NCBI RefSeq assembly: GCF_002192255.1
Contig: NZ_CP021768.1
Span: forward strand, 248,001 to 312,000
Source of the DNA: Stenotrophomonas sp. WZN-1
GTDB taxonomy: Bacteria > Pseudomonadota > Gammaproteobacteria > Xanthomonadales > Xanthomonadaceae
Length of the DNA stretch: 64,000 bases
Direction of reading: 5' to 3'
Shown: in pieces, positions 16,685 through 26,093 of the stretch
Layout of the letters: every line of letters starts with the position of its first letter
Numbering within the stretch: the stretch's first letter is position 1
Position numbers and translations under genes: made by a program
Notes under the pieces: model-generated
The model's database searches: none
The model's input: only the letters and a program-made list of their open reading frames with translations
What the model was told of the DNA's origin: nothing

Positions 16685-18577
16685 ATGCTCGGGGGCAAGA
16701 CAGTGGCGGACAAGTACTGCGATCTGGTCATGAAAGGCGGCATCACCAGCGGCATCGTGTACCCCAATGCGGTACTGGCGCTGGCGCGAGAGTATCGCTT
16801 CAAGAGCATCGGCGGCACCTCGGCTGGTGCCATCGCTGCGGCGGTGGCGGCTGCGGCGGCGTGCGGTGATCGCCGCCAGCAGGCGGGCGAACACCTGCCC
16901 GGCGATGCCGGCTACGGTGGGCTGTCGGCGGTGTCGGCGCAGCTGTCGCGGCGCGGCTTCATCTACAGCCTGTTCCAGCCGGCACGGGGGGCGCGCGCGG
17001 CCTACCGGTTGCTGGTGGTGCTGACCGGTAATGCCGGCCTGCCGCACAAACTGCTGTGCCTGGCCGTTGCGGTGTTCGAGATCGCACCGCTGGAAGTGCT
17101 GGTGTCGCTGGCGCTGCTGCTCGGCCTGGGCTGGTGGGGCGGTGGCTGGAGCGGCGTGGCCGCCACGCTGCTGCCATCACTGCTTTGCGCGTACGGTGCG
17201 GGTGTGGCCGGTGCCGCGCTGCGCGTAGCGCGGGTGGCGCGGCGCAACCTGCTGGGCCTGTGCAGCGGCCTCGGCCGCGATGCGCGCACGCCGGCGTTGA
17301 CCGAGTGGCTGCATGAGTGCCTGCAGCAGTTGTCCGGCAAGCCGCTGGATGCACCGCTGACCTTCGCCGACCTGCACGATGCGCCGCGCTATGCCGGTGA
17401 ACCGGACAGCCCGCATGCGATCAGCCTGCAGATGATCACCACCTGCGTGTCGCACAACGAGCCGCGCACGCTGCCGCTCGGCGGTGCGCAGTTCTGGTTC
17501 CTGCGCGAGGAGTTCGAGCAGCTGTTCCCCGCCAGCGTGGTGCAGTGGCTGGTGAAGCAGGCCGGCCCGCCGCTGGAGGTGGAAGGACGGCAGTACTACC
17601 ACCTGCCACAGGGCCCGAAGCTGCCGGTGCTGGTGGCCACGCGCATGAGCCTGAGCTTCCCGCTGCTGATCAGCGCGGTGCCGCTGCATGAGCCCTCGCG
17701 CCGCGAACGCCGCTGCGAACCGACCGCGCCTGCGGCCGACCAGGAGCACAACGTGGCCGACAGCATGGAAGGGCTGACCAGTGCCGGGCAGACCTGCGGC
17801 CCGGTGATCACCGCGTTCCGCATCTGCTGGTTCTCCGATGGTGGCATCAGCAGCAACTTCCCGATCCACCTGTTCGACGCCGCCCTCCCGCGCTGGCCGA
17901 CGTTCGCGATCAATCTGGTCTACCCGCAGCATGCCGAAGACGTGAGCCACGGCAGCGATGGGCGACAGGCGCTGGAACATGCCGTGTTCCTGCCCACCGA
18001 GAACCGCCACGGCTGGCAGCGCACCTACCAGTCGATTGCCACGCCGCTGGCCGCGGCGGAGCTGGGTCGTTTCCTGTTCGCGGTGGTGGCGACCATGCAG
18101 AACTGGCGCGACCTGCTGCAGGCGCGTGCGCCGGGCTACCGCGACCGCATCGTGCACGTCAGCCTGCAGGGCGACGAGGGCGGCATGAACCTGGACATGC
18201 CGCAGGAGGTGCTGACCCGCATCGCCGACAAGGGCAGCCTGGCCGGTGCGCGCTTCTGTTCGTTCTCGTTCGAGAACCACTACTGGATCCGCTGGCGCAA
18301 CCTGGCCTCGGCCTACCAGCGCTACACGCTGGAAGTGGCGCGCACCGATGATTCGGCGCAGCAGGTGCTGGCCTACCGCGCAGCGTACTCGATGGTTGCC
18401 AGTGGCCAGCCGACGCCGCCGTCGTACAAGCTGGGTTCGGAAGACAAGCGTCTGGCCTCGCAGCAGCTGTGGGGCTTGATGGTCGAGCAGGGACGTACCT
18501 GGGAAGACCTCGGCCCGGACCTTACTGACGGCGCACCGCGTCCGTTGCCGCAGATGAAGGTCACGCCGATCTACTGA
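16685..18577 (+). CDS. Patatin-like phospholipase with internal membrane segments
   Basis: A 630-residue PNPLA-type lipid acyl hydrolase. The N-terminus has the oxyanion-loop start VMKGGITSGIVYP, and the nucleophile elbow is GGTSAGA (about 43-49); the catalytic Asp is in WFSDGGISSNFPIHLFD (about 390). Between them, residues about 115-185 contain two or three hydrophobic segments, so the protein is probably membrane bound. ATG at 16685 and GTG at 16703 are both possible starts with weak ribosome sites. The substrate is unknown. It is divergent from nadM and ends before a repeat-rich gap. Confidence 0.85.
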   Translation: MLGGKTVADKYCDLVMKGGITSGIVYPNAVLALAREYRFKSIGGTSAGAIAAAVAAAAACGDRRQQAGEHLPGDAGYGGLSAVSAQLSRRGFIYSLFQPARGARAAYRLLVVLTGNAGLPHKLLCLAVAVFEIAPLEVLVSLALLLGLGWWGGGWSGVAATLLPSLLCAYGAGVAGAALRVARVARRNLLGLCSGLGRDARTPALTEWLHECLQQLSGKPLDAPLTFADLHDAPRYAGEPDSPHAISLQMITTCVSHNEPRTLPLGGAQFWFLREEFEQLFPASVVQWLVKQAGPPLEVEGRQYYHLPQGPKLPVLVATRMSLSFPLLISAVPLHEPSRRERRCEPTAPAADQEHNVADSMEGLTSAGQTCGPVITAFRICWFSDGGISSNFPIHLFDAALPRWPTFAINLVYPQHAEDVSHGSDGRQALEHAVFLPTENRHGWQRTYQSIATPLAAAELGRFLFAVVATMQNWRDLLQARAPGYRDRIVHVSLQGDEGGMNLDMPQEVLTRIADKGSLAGARFCSFSFENHYWIRWRNLASAYQRYTLEVARTDDSAQQVLAYRAAYSMVASGQPTPPSYKLGSEDKRLASQQLWGLMVEQGRTWEDLGPDLTDGAPRPLPQMKVTPIY

Positions 18578-18584
18578 CCCGGTA

Positions 18585-18696
18585 GTAGATCCACGCCATG
18601 CGTGGATGGAACCCCATCGAGATCGAATATTTCGAACATTCATCGAAGAGCATCCACGCATGGCGTGGATCTACCGTGTCGACCAAGGTCGACACC
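18585..18696. repeat. Inverted GTAGATCCACGC repeats plus a GTGTCGAC hairpin
   Basis: GTAGATCCACGCC...GTGGAT (18585-18607) and its exact 23-base reverse complement (18652-18674) flank 44 bases of lower-GC DNA; GTGTCGACC...GGTCGACAC (18677-18696) follows. These are dispersed palindromes of the kind common between genes in this genus, here just after the patatin stop. Confidence 0.75.
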
Positions 18697-18742
18697 TACC
18701 AGGGCAATACGTCGTTCCGACAGATGGCATGAACCTGTCGAA

Positions 18743-18926
18743 GGCGGGGTGGTGTCGGATTGCGGGGTGTCCGCGGCATGGATGCCGCGGCCAAGCCCCC
18801 AGGGACGGGTTCACGGCGTCCCCGCAATCCGACACCGCCCCGCCATCCCACGGAATGCCAGCTGTTGCTGTTGCTGTTGCTGTTGCTTCGGCTTCGGCAG
18901 GCGCAGGGCGCAGCCCTGCCGAAGCC
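18743..18926. repeat. Long nested hairpins and a short GCTGTT tandem repeat
   Basis: A 25-bp stem with one wobble (18743-18767 with 18820-18844) encloses an inner CCGCGGCAT...ATGCCGCGG hairpin. Next come four copies of GCTGTT (18861-18884) and a perfect 11-bp stem GGCTTCGGCAG / CTGCCGAAGCC (18890-18926) that ends two bases from the stop of the convergent regulator. The 350 bases between the patatin gene and the regulator hold no gene; these structures probably separate the converging transcripts. Confidence 0.7.
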
Positions 18927-18927
18927 T

Positions 18928-20295
18928 CTACCGCCCCGGCAACTGCGCGAACGCACGCTGCATACAGTCCTCGCGCGGGCACACCCGGCACCCGGGGCCG
19001 ATCGATACCGAATTGCCCGGGCTCTGCACATCCAGCCCCAGTGAATACACCAGCCGCTCGGCATGCTGCAGATCGCAGCCCAGCGCTACCGCGAAGGTCT
19101 TGCGTGGCTGGCCATGGCCGACCGGACCGCTGCTGACCTGCCGTGCCAGCCAGAAATGGCGGCGCCCATCGGGCATGCGCGCGGTCTGGGTGAGGATGCG
19201 GCCGGGCTGGTTGAACGCCTCGTAGACGATCCACAGCGGGCACGAACCGCCCACCTGTGAGAAATGGAAATCGGTGGCCGAATGGCGCTTGGACACATTG
19301 CCGGCGCGGTCCACGCGGATGAAGAAGAACGGCAGCCCGGGCGCGCTGCGCCGCGCCAGCGTGCTCAGCCGATGGCAGACCGCTTCGAAGCCGACGCCGA
19401 ACTGATGCGCCAGCAGTTCGATGTCGTAACTGCTGGTTTCGGCCGCACGCAGGAAGCGCATGTACGGCATCACCAGCGCGCCGGCGAAATAGTTGGAAAG
19501 ACCGATCCGCGCCTGCGCGATGCGCGCGTCATCGGTGAACCCGGCGCGCGCCACCACCGCATCGATCTGCGGCAGGTACCCGCGAAGGGCCAGTTCGGCC
19601 GCCATCTGGAACGCCTGCTGGCCGGGCTCCAGGTAATCGGGCAGCCACAGCCGCCGCGAACTGGCATCGTATTGCCGCTTCTCGCGCCCGGCCTGCAGTG
19701 CGGCCACTTCCACCAGCACGCCATGGCGGTCGGCCAGCAGCTGGCGCAGCCGCGGTGCCACATGCCCGGGCGACAACCCCCATTCGGCGAACAGCTTCTC
19801 GGCCAGCTCGTCCAGCTCGGGAATGTGGTTGTGCATGCGGTTGAAGAATTCGCGCACCTGGTCGCCGACCGGCAGGGTGCTGCCGGCGCCGGGCTCGCCC
19901 AGCTGGAATTCCAGTGCGGCGGCATGCTCGCGCAGCGCCAGGTGGCGGCGATGCAGGTCCAGCAGGGCGCGGCTGACCTGCGGCAGGTTGCCGGCCAGCG
20001 CGCGCAGTTCGGTCGCGCTGACCTCGGCCAGGCCCAGGTCGCGCAGGGTTTCACCCAACGCTTCCTGCAGCGCGGCGGGCTCATCGTCGTCGAACAGGGA
20101 GGAAACATCGCCCAACACCTCGCCCAGCTTCTTCTGCACGGCCGGCGTGAGCGGGCGCTTGTTGCGCTCGATCTGGTTCAGGTAGCTGGCCGACAGCCCC
20201 AGCGCCCGTGCCAAGTCGGCCTGGCTGTAGCCGCGCTGCTCGCGCAGCCGCAGCAGGCGCAGGCCAAGTTGTCGCTGGGGGGCTGAATAATTCAC
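18928..20295 (-). CDS. XRE family regulator of acyl-CoA metabolism (ScfR/RamB/PrpC-like)
   Basis: A 455-residue protein with an N-terminal helix-turn-helix (LRLLRLREQRGYSQADLARALGLSASYLNQIERNKRPLT), a central region related to the IrrE/M78 domain and a C-terminal DUF2083 region with clustered Cys (GPGCRVCPREDCMQ). In the M78-like part the usual HExxH is replaced (FQMAAELALRG), so no peptidase activity is expected. Relatives control propionate, glyoxylate or fatty-acid genes in response to short-chain acyl-CoA. The start is the GTG at 20295. It is divergent from mmsA by 115 bases, so it is the likely regulator of the valine operon. Confidence 0.88.
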   Translation of the reverse strand: MNYSAPQRQLGLRLLRLREQRGYSQADLARALGLSASYLNQIERNKRPLTPAVQKKLGEVLGDVSSLFDDDEPAALQEALGETLRDLGLAEVSATELRALAGNLPQVSRALLDLHRRHLALREHAAALEFQLGEPGAGSTLPVGDQVREFFNRMHNHIPELDELAEKLFAEWGLSPGHVAPRLRQLLADRHGVLVEVAALQAGREKRQYDASSRRLWLPDYLEPGQQAFQMAAELALRGYLPQIDAVVARAGFTDDARIAQARIGLSNYFAGALVMPYMRFLRAAETSSYDIELLAHQFGVGFEAVCHRLSTLARRSAPGLPFFFIRVDRAGNVSKRHSATDFHFSQVGGSCPLWIVYEAFNQPGRILTQTARMPDGRRHFWLARQVSSGPVGHGQPRKTFAVALGCDLQHAERLVYSLGLDVQSPGNSVSIGPGCRVCPREDCMQRAFAQLPGR

Positions 20296-20378
20296 AGAAT
20301 TAACATGAATCGTCTGGCGTGTTGGCCAGATTAAGCGGATTCAGCCCGGAAATCGAGGTTGGTGCTGTGAATAATGCC
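20283..20378. promoter_or_regulatory. Two CTGTGAATWAT motifs between the regulator and mmsA
   Basis: CTGTGAATTATTC (minus strand, 20297-20285, overlapping the regulator start) and CTGTGAATAATGC (plus strand, 20365-20377) share 11 of 13 bases and face opposite ways, one per divergent gene. That symmetry suggests binding sites for the divergent regulator; it is inference from one intergenic region. Confidence 0.4.
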
Positions 20379-20410
20379 AAGCATCTTTCGCACCCTGTGG
20401 GATTGTCGTC

Positions 20411-21916
20411 ATGACTGTTGCAGCGCCCCGTATCCGCATGCTGATCGATGGCCAGTTCGTTGAATCGGCCACCTCCCACTGGCAGGACGTGATCAATCCG
20501 GCCACCCAGGACGTGCTGGCCAAGGTGCCGTTCGCCACCACCGGCGAAGTGGACGCCGCTGTCGCCGCCGCCAAGGAAGCCTTCAAGACCTGGCGCAAGA
20601 CCCCGATCGGCACCCGGGCGCGCATCTTCCTGAAGTACCAGCAGCTGATCCGCGAGAACATGAGCGAGCTGGCGCACATCCTCACCGCCGAACAGGGCAA
20701 GACCCTGCCGGACGCCGAAGGCGATGTATTCCGTGGCCTGGAAGTGGTCGAGCACGCCGCCGCCATCGGCAACCTGCAGCTGGGCGAGCTGGCCAACAAC
20801 GTGGCCAATGGCGTGGACACCTACACGATCATGCAGCCGCTGGGCGTGTGCGCCGGCATCACCCCGTTCAACTTCCCGGCGATGATCCCGCTGTGGATGT
20901 TCCCGATGGCGATTGCAACGGGCAACACCTTCATCCTCAAGCCGTCCGAGCAGGACCCGATGGTCACCATGCGCCTGGTCGAACTGGCGTTGGAAGCCGG
21001 TATTCCGAAGGGCGTGCTGAACGTCGTCCACGGCGGCGAGGAAGTGGTCAACGCGATCTGCGACCACCCGGACATCAAGGCGGTGTCGTTCGTCGGTTCC
21101 ACCCGCGTCGGCACCCACGTGTACAACCGTGCCTCGCTGGCCGGCAAGCGCGTGCAGTGCATGATGGGCGCCAAGAACCACGCCGTGGTGCTGCCGGACG
21201 CCAACAAGGAGCAGACCCTCAACGCGATGGTCGGTGCCGCCTTCGGTGCCGCGGGCCAGCGCTGCATGGCTGCCTCCACCCTGGTGCTGGTCGGTGAAGC
21301 ACGCAACTGGGTGCAGGACCTGGTCACCAAGGCCAAGACCCTGAAGGTCAGCGGCGGCACCGTGGCCGGCACCGATGTGGGCCCGGTCATTTCCTGCAGC
21401 GCCCGCGAGCGCGTGGAAGGCCTGATCGCCTCGGGCGTGGAGCAGGGCGCCAAGCTGGTGCTCGATGGCCGCAAGCCGCAGGTCGATGGTTTCGAGAAGG
21501 GCAACTTCGTCGGCCCGACCATCTTTGCCGGTGTCACCACCGACATGCGCATCTACCAGGAAGAAATCTTCGGGCCGGTGCTGGTCATCCTCGAAGCAGA
21601 GACGCTGGAAGAAGCCATCGCGATGGTCAACAGCAACCCGAACGGCAACGGCACCGCACTGTTCACCCAGTCCGGCGCCGCCGCGCGCAAGTTCCAGGAA
21701 GACATCGACGTCGGCCAGGTCGGCATCAACGTGCCGATCCCGGTGCCGGTGCCGCTGTTCTCGTTCACCGGTTCGCGCGCCTCCAAGCTGGGCGATCTGG
21801 GCCCGTACGGCAAGCAGGTGGTGCTGTTCTACACCCAGACCAAGACGGTCACCGCGCGCTGGTTCGATGACGAGACGCTCAGCCATGGCGTCAACACCAC
21901 GATCAGCCTGAAGTAA
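20411..21916 (+). CDS. mmsA: Methylmalonate-semialdehyde dehydrogenase (CoA-acylating)
   Basis: Oxidises methylmalonate semialdehyde to propionyl-CoA with NAD+ and CoA at the end of valine breakdown. The 501-residue protein is an aldehyde dehydrogenase with the nucleophile in [11 protein letters not shown], the cofactor loop [12 protein letters not shown], and the MmsA-typical [30 protein letters not shown] and [14 protein letters not shown] segments. It opens an operon with four further valine-pathway genes. Confidence 0.95.
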   Translation: MTVAAPRIRMLIDGQFVESATSHWQDVINPATQDVLAKVPFATTGEVDAAVAAAKEAFKTWRKTPIGTRARIFLKYQQLIRENMSELAHILTAEQGKTLPDAEGDVFRGLEVVEHAAAIGNLQLGELANNVANGVDTYTIMQPLGVCAGITPFNFPAMIPLWMFPMAIATGNTFILKPSEQDPMVTMRLVELALEAGIPKGVLNVVHGGEEVVNAICDHPDIKAVSFVGSTRVGTHVYNRASLAGKRVQCMMGAKNHAVVLPDANKEQTLNAMVGAAFGAAGQRCMAASTLVLVGEARNWVQDLVTKAKTLKVSGGTVAGTDVGPVISCSARERVEGLIASGVEQGAKLVLDGRKPQVDGFEKGNFVGPTIFAGVTTDMRIYQEEIFGPVLVILEAETLEEAIAMVNSNPNGNGTALFTQSGAAARKFQEDIDVGQVGINVPIPVPVPLFSFTGSRASKLGDLGPYGKQVVLFYTQTKTVTARWFDDETLSHGVNTTISLK

Positions 21917-21930
21917 CGGCAGGAGCAGCC

Positions 21931-23097
21931 ATGAGCCACTCGATGACGACGGAACTGGAAGAAGCGCAGCAGGCGTACCGCGAGGCGGCGCGCGACTTCG
22001 CACAGGCCGAACTGGCGCCGCACGCCGCGCGATGGGATGCGGAGGGCATCTTTCCGCGCGAGGCGATCGCCAAGGCCGGTGAACTGGGCTTCTGCGGTCT
22101 GTACATGGACCCGGAAGTGGGCGGCAGCGGCCTGAGCCGACTGGACGCCGCCGTCGTCATCGAGGAGCTCGCCAGCGTCGATCCGTCGACGGCGGCGTAC
22201 ATCAGCATCCACAACATGGCCTCGTGGATGGTGTCCAAGTGGGGCCAGCCGGCACTGCGCGATGCGTGGGGCACCGACCTGTCTTCGGGCAGCAAGCTGG
22301 CTTCGTACTGCCTGACCGAACCGGGTGCAGGTTCCGATGCGGCCTCGCTGAAGACCACCGCCGTGCGCGACGGTGACTTCTATGTGCTGAACGGCTCGAA
22401 GGCCTTCATTTCCGGCGCCGGTGCCACCGAGCTGCTGGTGGTGATGGCGCGTACCGGTGGTGCCGGTGCCGGCGGTGTCAGCGCCATTGCGGTGCCGGCG
22501 GACCTGCCGGGCATCAGCTTCGGCCGCAAGGAAGAGAAGATGGGCTGGAACAGCCAGCCTACCCGTGGCATCACCTTCGAAAACGTCCGCGTGCCGGTCA
22601 GCCACCTTCTGGGAGAGGAAGGTGGCGGCTTCAAGCTGGCGATGAAGGGGCTGGACGGCGGCCGCATCAACATTGCCGCCTGCTCGCTGGGTGCGGCGCA
22701 GGGCGCGCTGGATGCCGCGCGCCGCTACATGGGCGAGCGCCGCCAGTTCGGCAAGGCGCTGGCCGAGTTCCAGGCACTGCAGTTCAAGCTGGCCGACATG
22801 GTCACCCAGCTGGTGGCTGCACGGCAGATGGTGCACACCGCGGCGCGCAAGCTCGATGCCGGTGCCAGCGATGCCAACGTGTGGTGCGCGATGGCCAAGC
22901 GCTTCGCCACCGATGCCGGTTTCAACGTCTGCAACGAAGCACTGCAGATCCACGGTGGCTACGGCTACATCCGCGAATACCCGATCGAGCGCCTGCTGCG
23001 TGACTGCCGCGTGCACCAGATCCTGGAAGGCACCAACGAGATCATGCGGGTGATCGTTGCCCGTCACCTGCTCAACACCGAAGAGGAACTGCGATGA
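21931..23097 (+). CDS. Acyl-CoA dehydrogenase, probable isobutyryl-CoA dehydrogenase
   Basis: A 388-residue flavoprotein. CLTEPGAGSDAASLKTTA and WNSQPTRGITFENVRVPVSHLLGEEGGGF are the family signatures; QILEGTNEIMRVIVARHLL holds the FAD-binding end and the catalytic base region. Its place after mmsA and before enoyl-CoA hydratase and HIBCH homologues points to isobutyryl-CoA to methacrylyl-CoA. It starts 15 bases after mmsA with GGAG, and its end overlaps the next ATG by 4 bases (ATGA). Confidence 0.92.
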   Translation: MSHSMTTELEEAQQAYREAARDFAQAELAPHAARWDAEGIFPREAIAKAGELGFCGLYMDPEVGGSGLSRLDAAVVIEELASVDPSTAAYISIHNMASWMVSKWGQPALRDAWGTDLSSGSKLASYCLTEPGAGSDAASLKTTAVRDGDFYVLNGSKAFISGAGATELLVVMARTGGAGAGGVSAIAVPADLPGISFGRKEEKMGWNSQPTRGITFENVRVPVSHLLGEEGGGFKLAMKGLDGGRINIAACSLGAAQGALDAARRYMGERRQFGKALAEFQALQFKLADMVTQLVAARQMVHTAARKLDAGASDANVWCAMAKRFATDAGFNVCNEALQIHGGYGYIREYPIERLLRDCRVHQILEGTNEIMRVIVARHLLNTEEELR

Positions 23098-23891
23098 AGG
23101 ATTGGCGTACCCAGGAGCACGTGGGCCTGAAGGTGGAGGTGGATGGCCACACCGCCGTGGTCACCCTGAACAACCCGCCGGCGCATACCTGGACCGTGCA
23201 CAGCCTGTCGGCGCTGCGCGACCTGGTGGGCGCGCTCAACGCAGACCGCGACATCTACGCGCTGGTGATCACCGGTGACGGCGAGAAATTCTTCTCCGCC
23301 GGTGCCGACCTCAACCAGTTCGCCTCCGGCGACAAGGCCGCTGCACGTGAAGCCGCGCGCCGCTTCGGTGAAGCCTTCGAGGCCCTGTCCGGTTTCCGTG
23401 GCGTGTCGATCGCCGCGATCAACGGCTATGCCATGGGCGGTGGCCTGGAATGCGCGCTGGCCTGTGACCTGCGCATCATCGAAGACCATGCCCAGGTCGC
23501 GTTGCCAGAGGCCACCGTCGGCCTGCTGCCGTGCGCCGGTGGTACCCAGAACCTGCCGCGCCTGGTCGGCGAGGGTTGGGCCAAGCGCATGATCCTGCTG
23601 GGCGAGCGCATCAATGCCGAGACCGCACTGCGCATTGGCCTGGCCGAAGAAAAGGTCGGCAAGGGCGAAGCCAAGGCGCTGGCACTGGAATGGGCGAAGA
23701 AGGCCGGCAAGCAGAGCCCGACCAGCATCGCCGCCTGCAAGACCCTGGTGCAGGCCACCCGCACCGGCACCCACGCCTCGGCGCTGGTGGCCGAGCGCGA
23801 AGCCTTCGTCGACCTGTTCGACACCGCCGACCAGGTCGAGGGCGTGACCGCCTTCCTGGAAAAGCGCGCCGCGCAGTGGAAGAACGCATGA
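23094..23891 (+). CDS. Enoyl-CoA hydratase (methacrylyl-CoA hydration)
   Basis: A 265-residue crotonase-fold protein. AGADLNQFASGD and NGYAMGGGLECALACDLRI form the oxyanion hole, and ALPEATVGLLPCAGGTQNLPRLVG contains the second catalytic Glu. In this operon it should hydrate methacrylyl-CoA to 3-hydroxyisobutyryl-CoA. It overlaps both neighbours by 4 bases, indicating translational coupling. Confidence 0.92.
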   Translation: MKDWRTQEHVGLKVEVDGHTAVVTLNNPPAHTWTVHSLSALRDLVGALNADRDIYALVITGDGEKFFSAGADLNQFASGDKAAAREAARRFGEAFEALSGFRGVSIAAINGYAMGGGLECALACDLRIIEDHAQVALPEATVGLLPCAGGTQNLPRLVGEGWAKRMILLGERINAETALRIGLAEEKVGKGEAKALALEWAKKAGKQSPTSIAACKTLVQATRTGTHASALVAEREAFVDLFDTADQVEGVTAFLEKRAAQWKNA

Positions 23892-25063
23892 GCACCGACA
23901 CCGCTGCCGACGAAGCACCGGTGCTGTTCGAAGAGCGCGTGGCCGGCAACGGCACGCGCATCGGCATCGCCACGCTCAATGCGCCGCGTACGCTCAACGG
24001 TTTCTCGCTGCCGATGGCGCACCTGCTGCTGAAGCAGTTGAATGCCTGGGCCGACGACGATGGCATCGCCATGGTGGTGCTGCAGGGCGCCGGCGAAAAG
24101 GCGTTCTGCGCCGGCGGTGACCTGCACAGCCTGTACAAGAGCATGGTCGCCTTCCGCGAGGCCGGCCGCCGCGACATCCGCGAGAACGACTACGCGGCCG
24201 AGTTCTTCGACGTCGAGTACCGCGTCGATTACCTCATCCACACCTACGCCAAGCCCATCCTGTGCTGGGGCCACGGCATCGTGATGGGCGGCGGCATCGG
24301 CCTGATGTCCGGCGCCAGCCACCGCGTGGTCAGTGAGCGCTCCAAGCTGGCCTTCCCGGAAATCACCGTCGGCCTGTTCCCCGATGTGGGTGGCAGCTGG
24401 CTGTTGCCGCGTGTGCCGGGCAAGGGCGGCCTGTTCCTGGCGCTGACCGGCGCGCTGCTCAATCCGGGCGATGCAATCTACGCCGGCCTGGCCGACGTGC
24501 ATGTGGCCGAAGAACGCCGCAGCGCGGTGTTCGATGCACTGCTGCAGGTGGCCTGGTCGGGCGATGCCGCGCACAACCACGAGCGGCTCAGCCATCTGCT
24601 GCAATCGCATGCCAGCGATGCCGCGACCGGTCCGTTGCTGGCCAACGCGGCGCAGGTCGATGCGCTGTGCGAAGGCGATGACCTTGAAGCGATCGTCGCG
24701 CGCATCGCCGGTCTGCAGACCGACGATGCTTGGTTGCAGGCGGCACAGAAGACTCTCGCCGCCGGTGCATCGGGTTCGGCACGGTTGTCGTACGAGCTGC
24801 AGCGCCGCAGTGCCGGCCAGGATCTGGCCGCGATCTATCGACTGGAGTACATCGTCGCCCTGCATTGCGCCGCCCACGGTGATTTCGCCGAAGGCATCCG
24901 CGCGTTGCTGATCGACAAGGACCGCAATCCGCAGTGGAACCCGGCCACCCTGGCCGAGGCCACCGGCGCGTGGGCCGACACCTTCTTCGCTTCCCCCTGG
25001 GCCGATGCCGCGCATCCGCTGGCCGACCTGGGCACTCCCCTTGTTGAAAGGAGCCTTGCATGA
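23888..25063 (+). CDS. 3-hydroxyisobutyryl-CoA hydrolase
   Basis: A 391-residue member of the crotonase superfamily with the HIBCH signature: FCAGGDLHSLYKS, the long ENDYAAEFFDVEYRVDYLIHTYAKPI segment, GIVMGGGIGLMSGASHRVVSE and FPEITVGLFPDVGGSWLLPRVPG. It releases free 3-hydroxyisobutyrate from its CoA ester. The ATG at 23888 overlaps the upstream stop (ATGA) and marks the start; the same frame open upstream is only the antiphase reading of the hydratase gene. Confidence 0.92.
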   Translation: MSTDTAADEAPVLFEERVAGNGTRIGIATLNAPRTLNGFSLPMAHLLLKQLNAWADDDGIAMVVLQGAGEKAFCAGGDLHSLYKSMVAFREAGRRDIRENDYAAEFFDVEYRVDYLIHTYAKPILCWGHGIVMGGGIGLMSGASHRVVSERSKLAFPEITVGLFPDVGGSWLLPRVPGKGGLFLALTGALLNPGDAIYAGLADVHVAEERRSAVFDALLQVAWSGDAAHNHERLSHLLQSHASDAATGPLLANAAQVDALCEGDDLEAIVARIAGLQTDDAWLQAAQKTLAAGASGSARLSYELQRRSAGQDLAAIYRLEYIVALHCAAHGDFAEGIRALLIDKDRNPQWNPATLAEATGAWADTFFASPWADAAHPLADLGTPLVERSLA

Positions 25064-25950
25064 GCCACATTGCATTCATCGGGTTGGGCAACATGGGTGG
25101 CCCGATGGCCGCCAACCTGGTCAAGAACGGCCACAGCGTGCGCGTGTTCGATCTGGTTCCGGCCGCGGTGCAGGCTGCCGTCGATGCCGGTGCCAGCGCG
25201 GCCGCATCGGCGCGCGAAACCCTGGCCGATGCCGAGGTGGTGATCTCGATGCTGCCGGCCAGCCGCCACGTCGAAGGCGTGTACCTGGGCGACGACGGCA
25301 TCCTCGCCGCGATCCCGACCGGTGCGCTGGTCATCGACTGCAGCACGATCGCCCCGGCCAGCGCCCGCAAGGTCTCTGAGGCCGCCGCCGCGCGTGGCCT
25401 GCAGATGATCGACGCGCCGGTATCCGGCGGTACCGCCGGCGCCCAGGCAGGCACCCTGACCTTCATCGTTGGTGGCGAGGAGGACGCGCTGGAGCGCGCT
25501 CGCCCGGTGCTGCAGGCAATGGGCAAGAACATCTTCCACGTGGGCGCCAGCGGTGCCGGCCAGGTGGCCAAGCTGTGCAACAACATGGCGCTGGGCGTGA
25601 TCATGGCCGTCACCGGCGAAGCCATCGCACTCGGCGTGGCGCACGGGCTGGACCCGAAGGTGCTGTCGCAGATGATGGCGGTCAGCACCGGCCGCAGCTG
25701 GGCCACCGAAGTGTGCAACCCGTGGCCGGGCGTGCTGGAAAACGCCCCGGCTTCGCGCGGCTACAGCGGCGGTTTCGGCAGTGATCTGATGCTGAAGGAC
25801 ATGGGCCTGGCGGTGGAAGCGGCGATGAGTGTCGGCGCTTCGATTCCGCTGGGCGAAGTGGCCCGGAACCTGTACTCGATGAATCACCAGGCCGGCCGCG
25901 GCAAGCTGGATTTCTCCAGCGTCGTGCAGCTCATCACGAGCGAGAAGTGA
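25060..25950 (+). CDS. mmsB: 3-hydroxyisobutyrate dehydrogenase
   Basis: Oxidises 3-hydroxyisobutyrate to methylmalonate semialdehyde, the MmsA substrate. The 296 residues show the N-terminal NAD motif GLGNMGGPMAANLVKNGH, the substrate signature MIDAPVSGGTAGAQAGTLTFIVGG and catalytic Lys in GAGQVAKLCNNM. AAAGGAG precedes an ATG that overlaps the hydrolase stop by 4 bases. It is the last gene of the operon; a strong terminator follows. Confidence 0.95.
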   Translation: MSHIAFIGLGNMGGPMAANLVKNGHSVRVFDLVPAAVQAAVDAGASAAASARETLADAEVVISMLPASRHVEGVYLGDDGILAAIPTGALVIDCSTIAPASARKVSEAAAARGLQMIDAPVSGGTAGAQAGTLTFIVGGEEDALERARPVLQAMGKNIFHVGASGAGQVAKLCNNMALGVIMAVTGEAIALGVAHGLDPKVLSQMMAVSTGRSWATEVCNPWPGVLENAPASRGYSGGFGSDLMLKDMGLAVEAAMSVGASIPLGEVARNLYSMNHQAGRGKLDFSSVVQLITSEK

Positions 25951-25953
25951 CCT

Positions 25954-25979
25954 GGTAGCGCCGGCCGCTGGCCGGCAAC
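25954..25979. repeat. SMAG/GTAG palindrome after mmsB
   Basis: A GGTAGCGCCGG...CCGGCAAC element starts 4 bases after the mmsB stop. It is another copy of the GGTAG-headed palindrome found throughout the window. Confidence 0.85.
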
Positions 25980-26011
25980 CTCATGCCCCCGTGCGGGACA
26001 ACGAAGGTGGG

Positions 26012-26054
26012 ATGGGCGGATGTTCGGTTTCGACCGGCATCCGCCCATTTTTTT
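26012..26054 (+). terminator. Rho-independent terminator of the mms operon
   Basis: ATGGGCGGATG (26012-26022) pairs perfectly over 11 bp with CATCCGCCCAT (26038-26048) and runs into seven T residues. It ends the mmsA-mmsB transcript. Confidence 0.9.
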
Positions 26055-26061
26055 CTGCAGT

Positions 26062-26088
26062 GGTAGTGCCGGCCGCTGGCCGGCATCA
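26062..26088. repeat. SMAG/GTAG palindrome before the ohr stop
   Basis: A GGTAGTGCCGG...CCGGCATC element directly before the end of the convergent ohr gene. Confidence 0.85.
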
Positions 26089-26093
26089 CCGCA

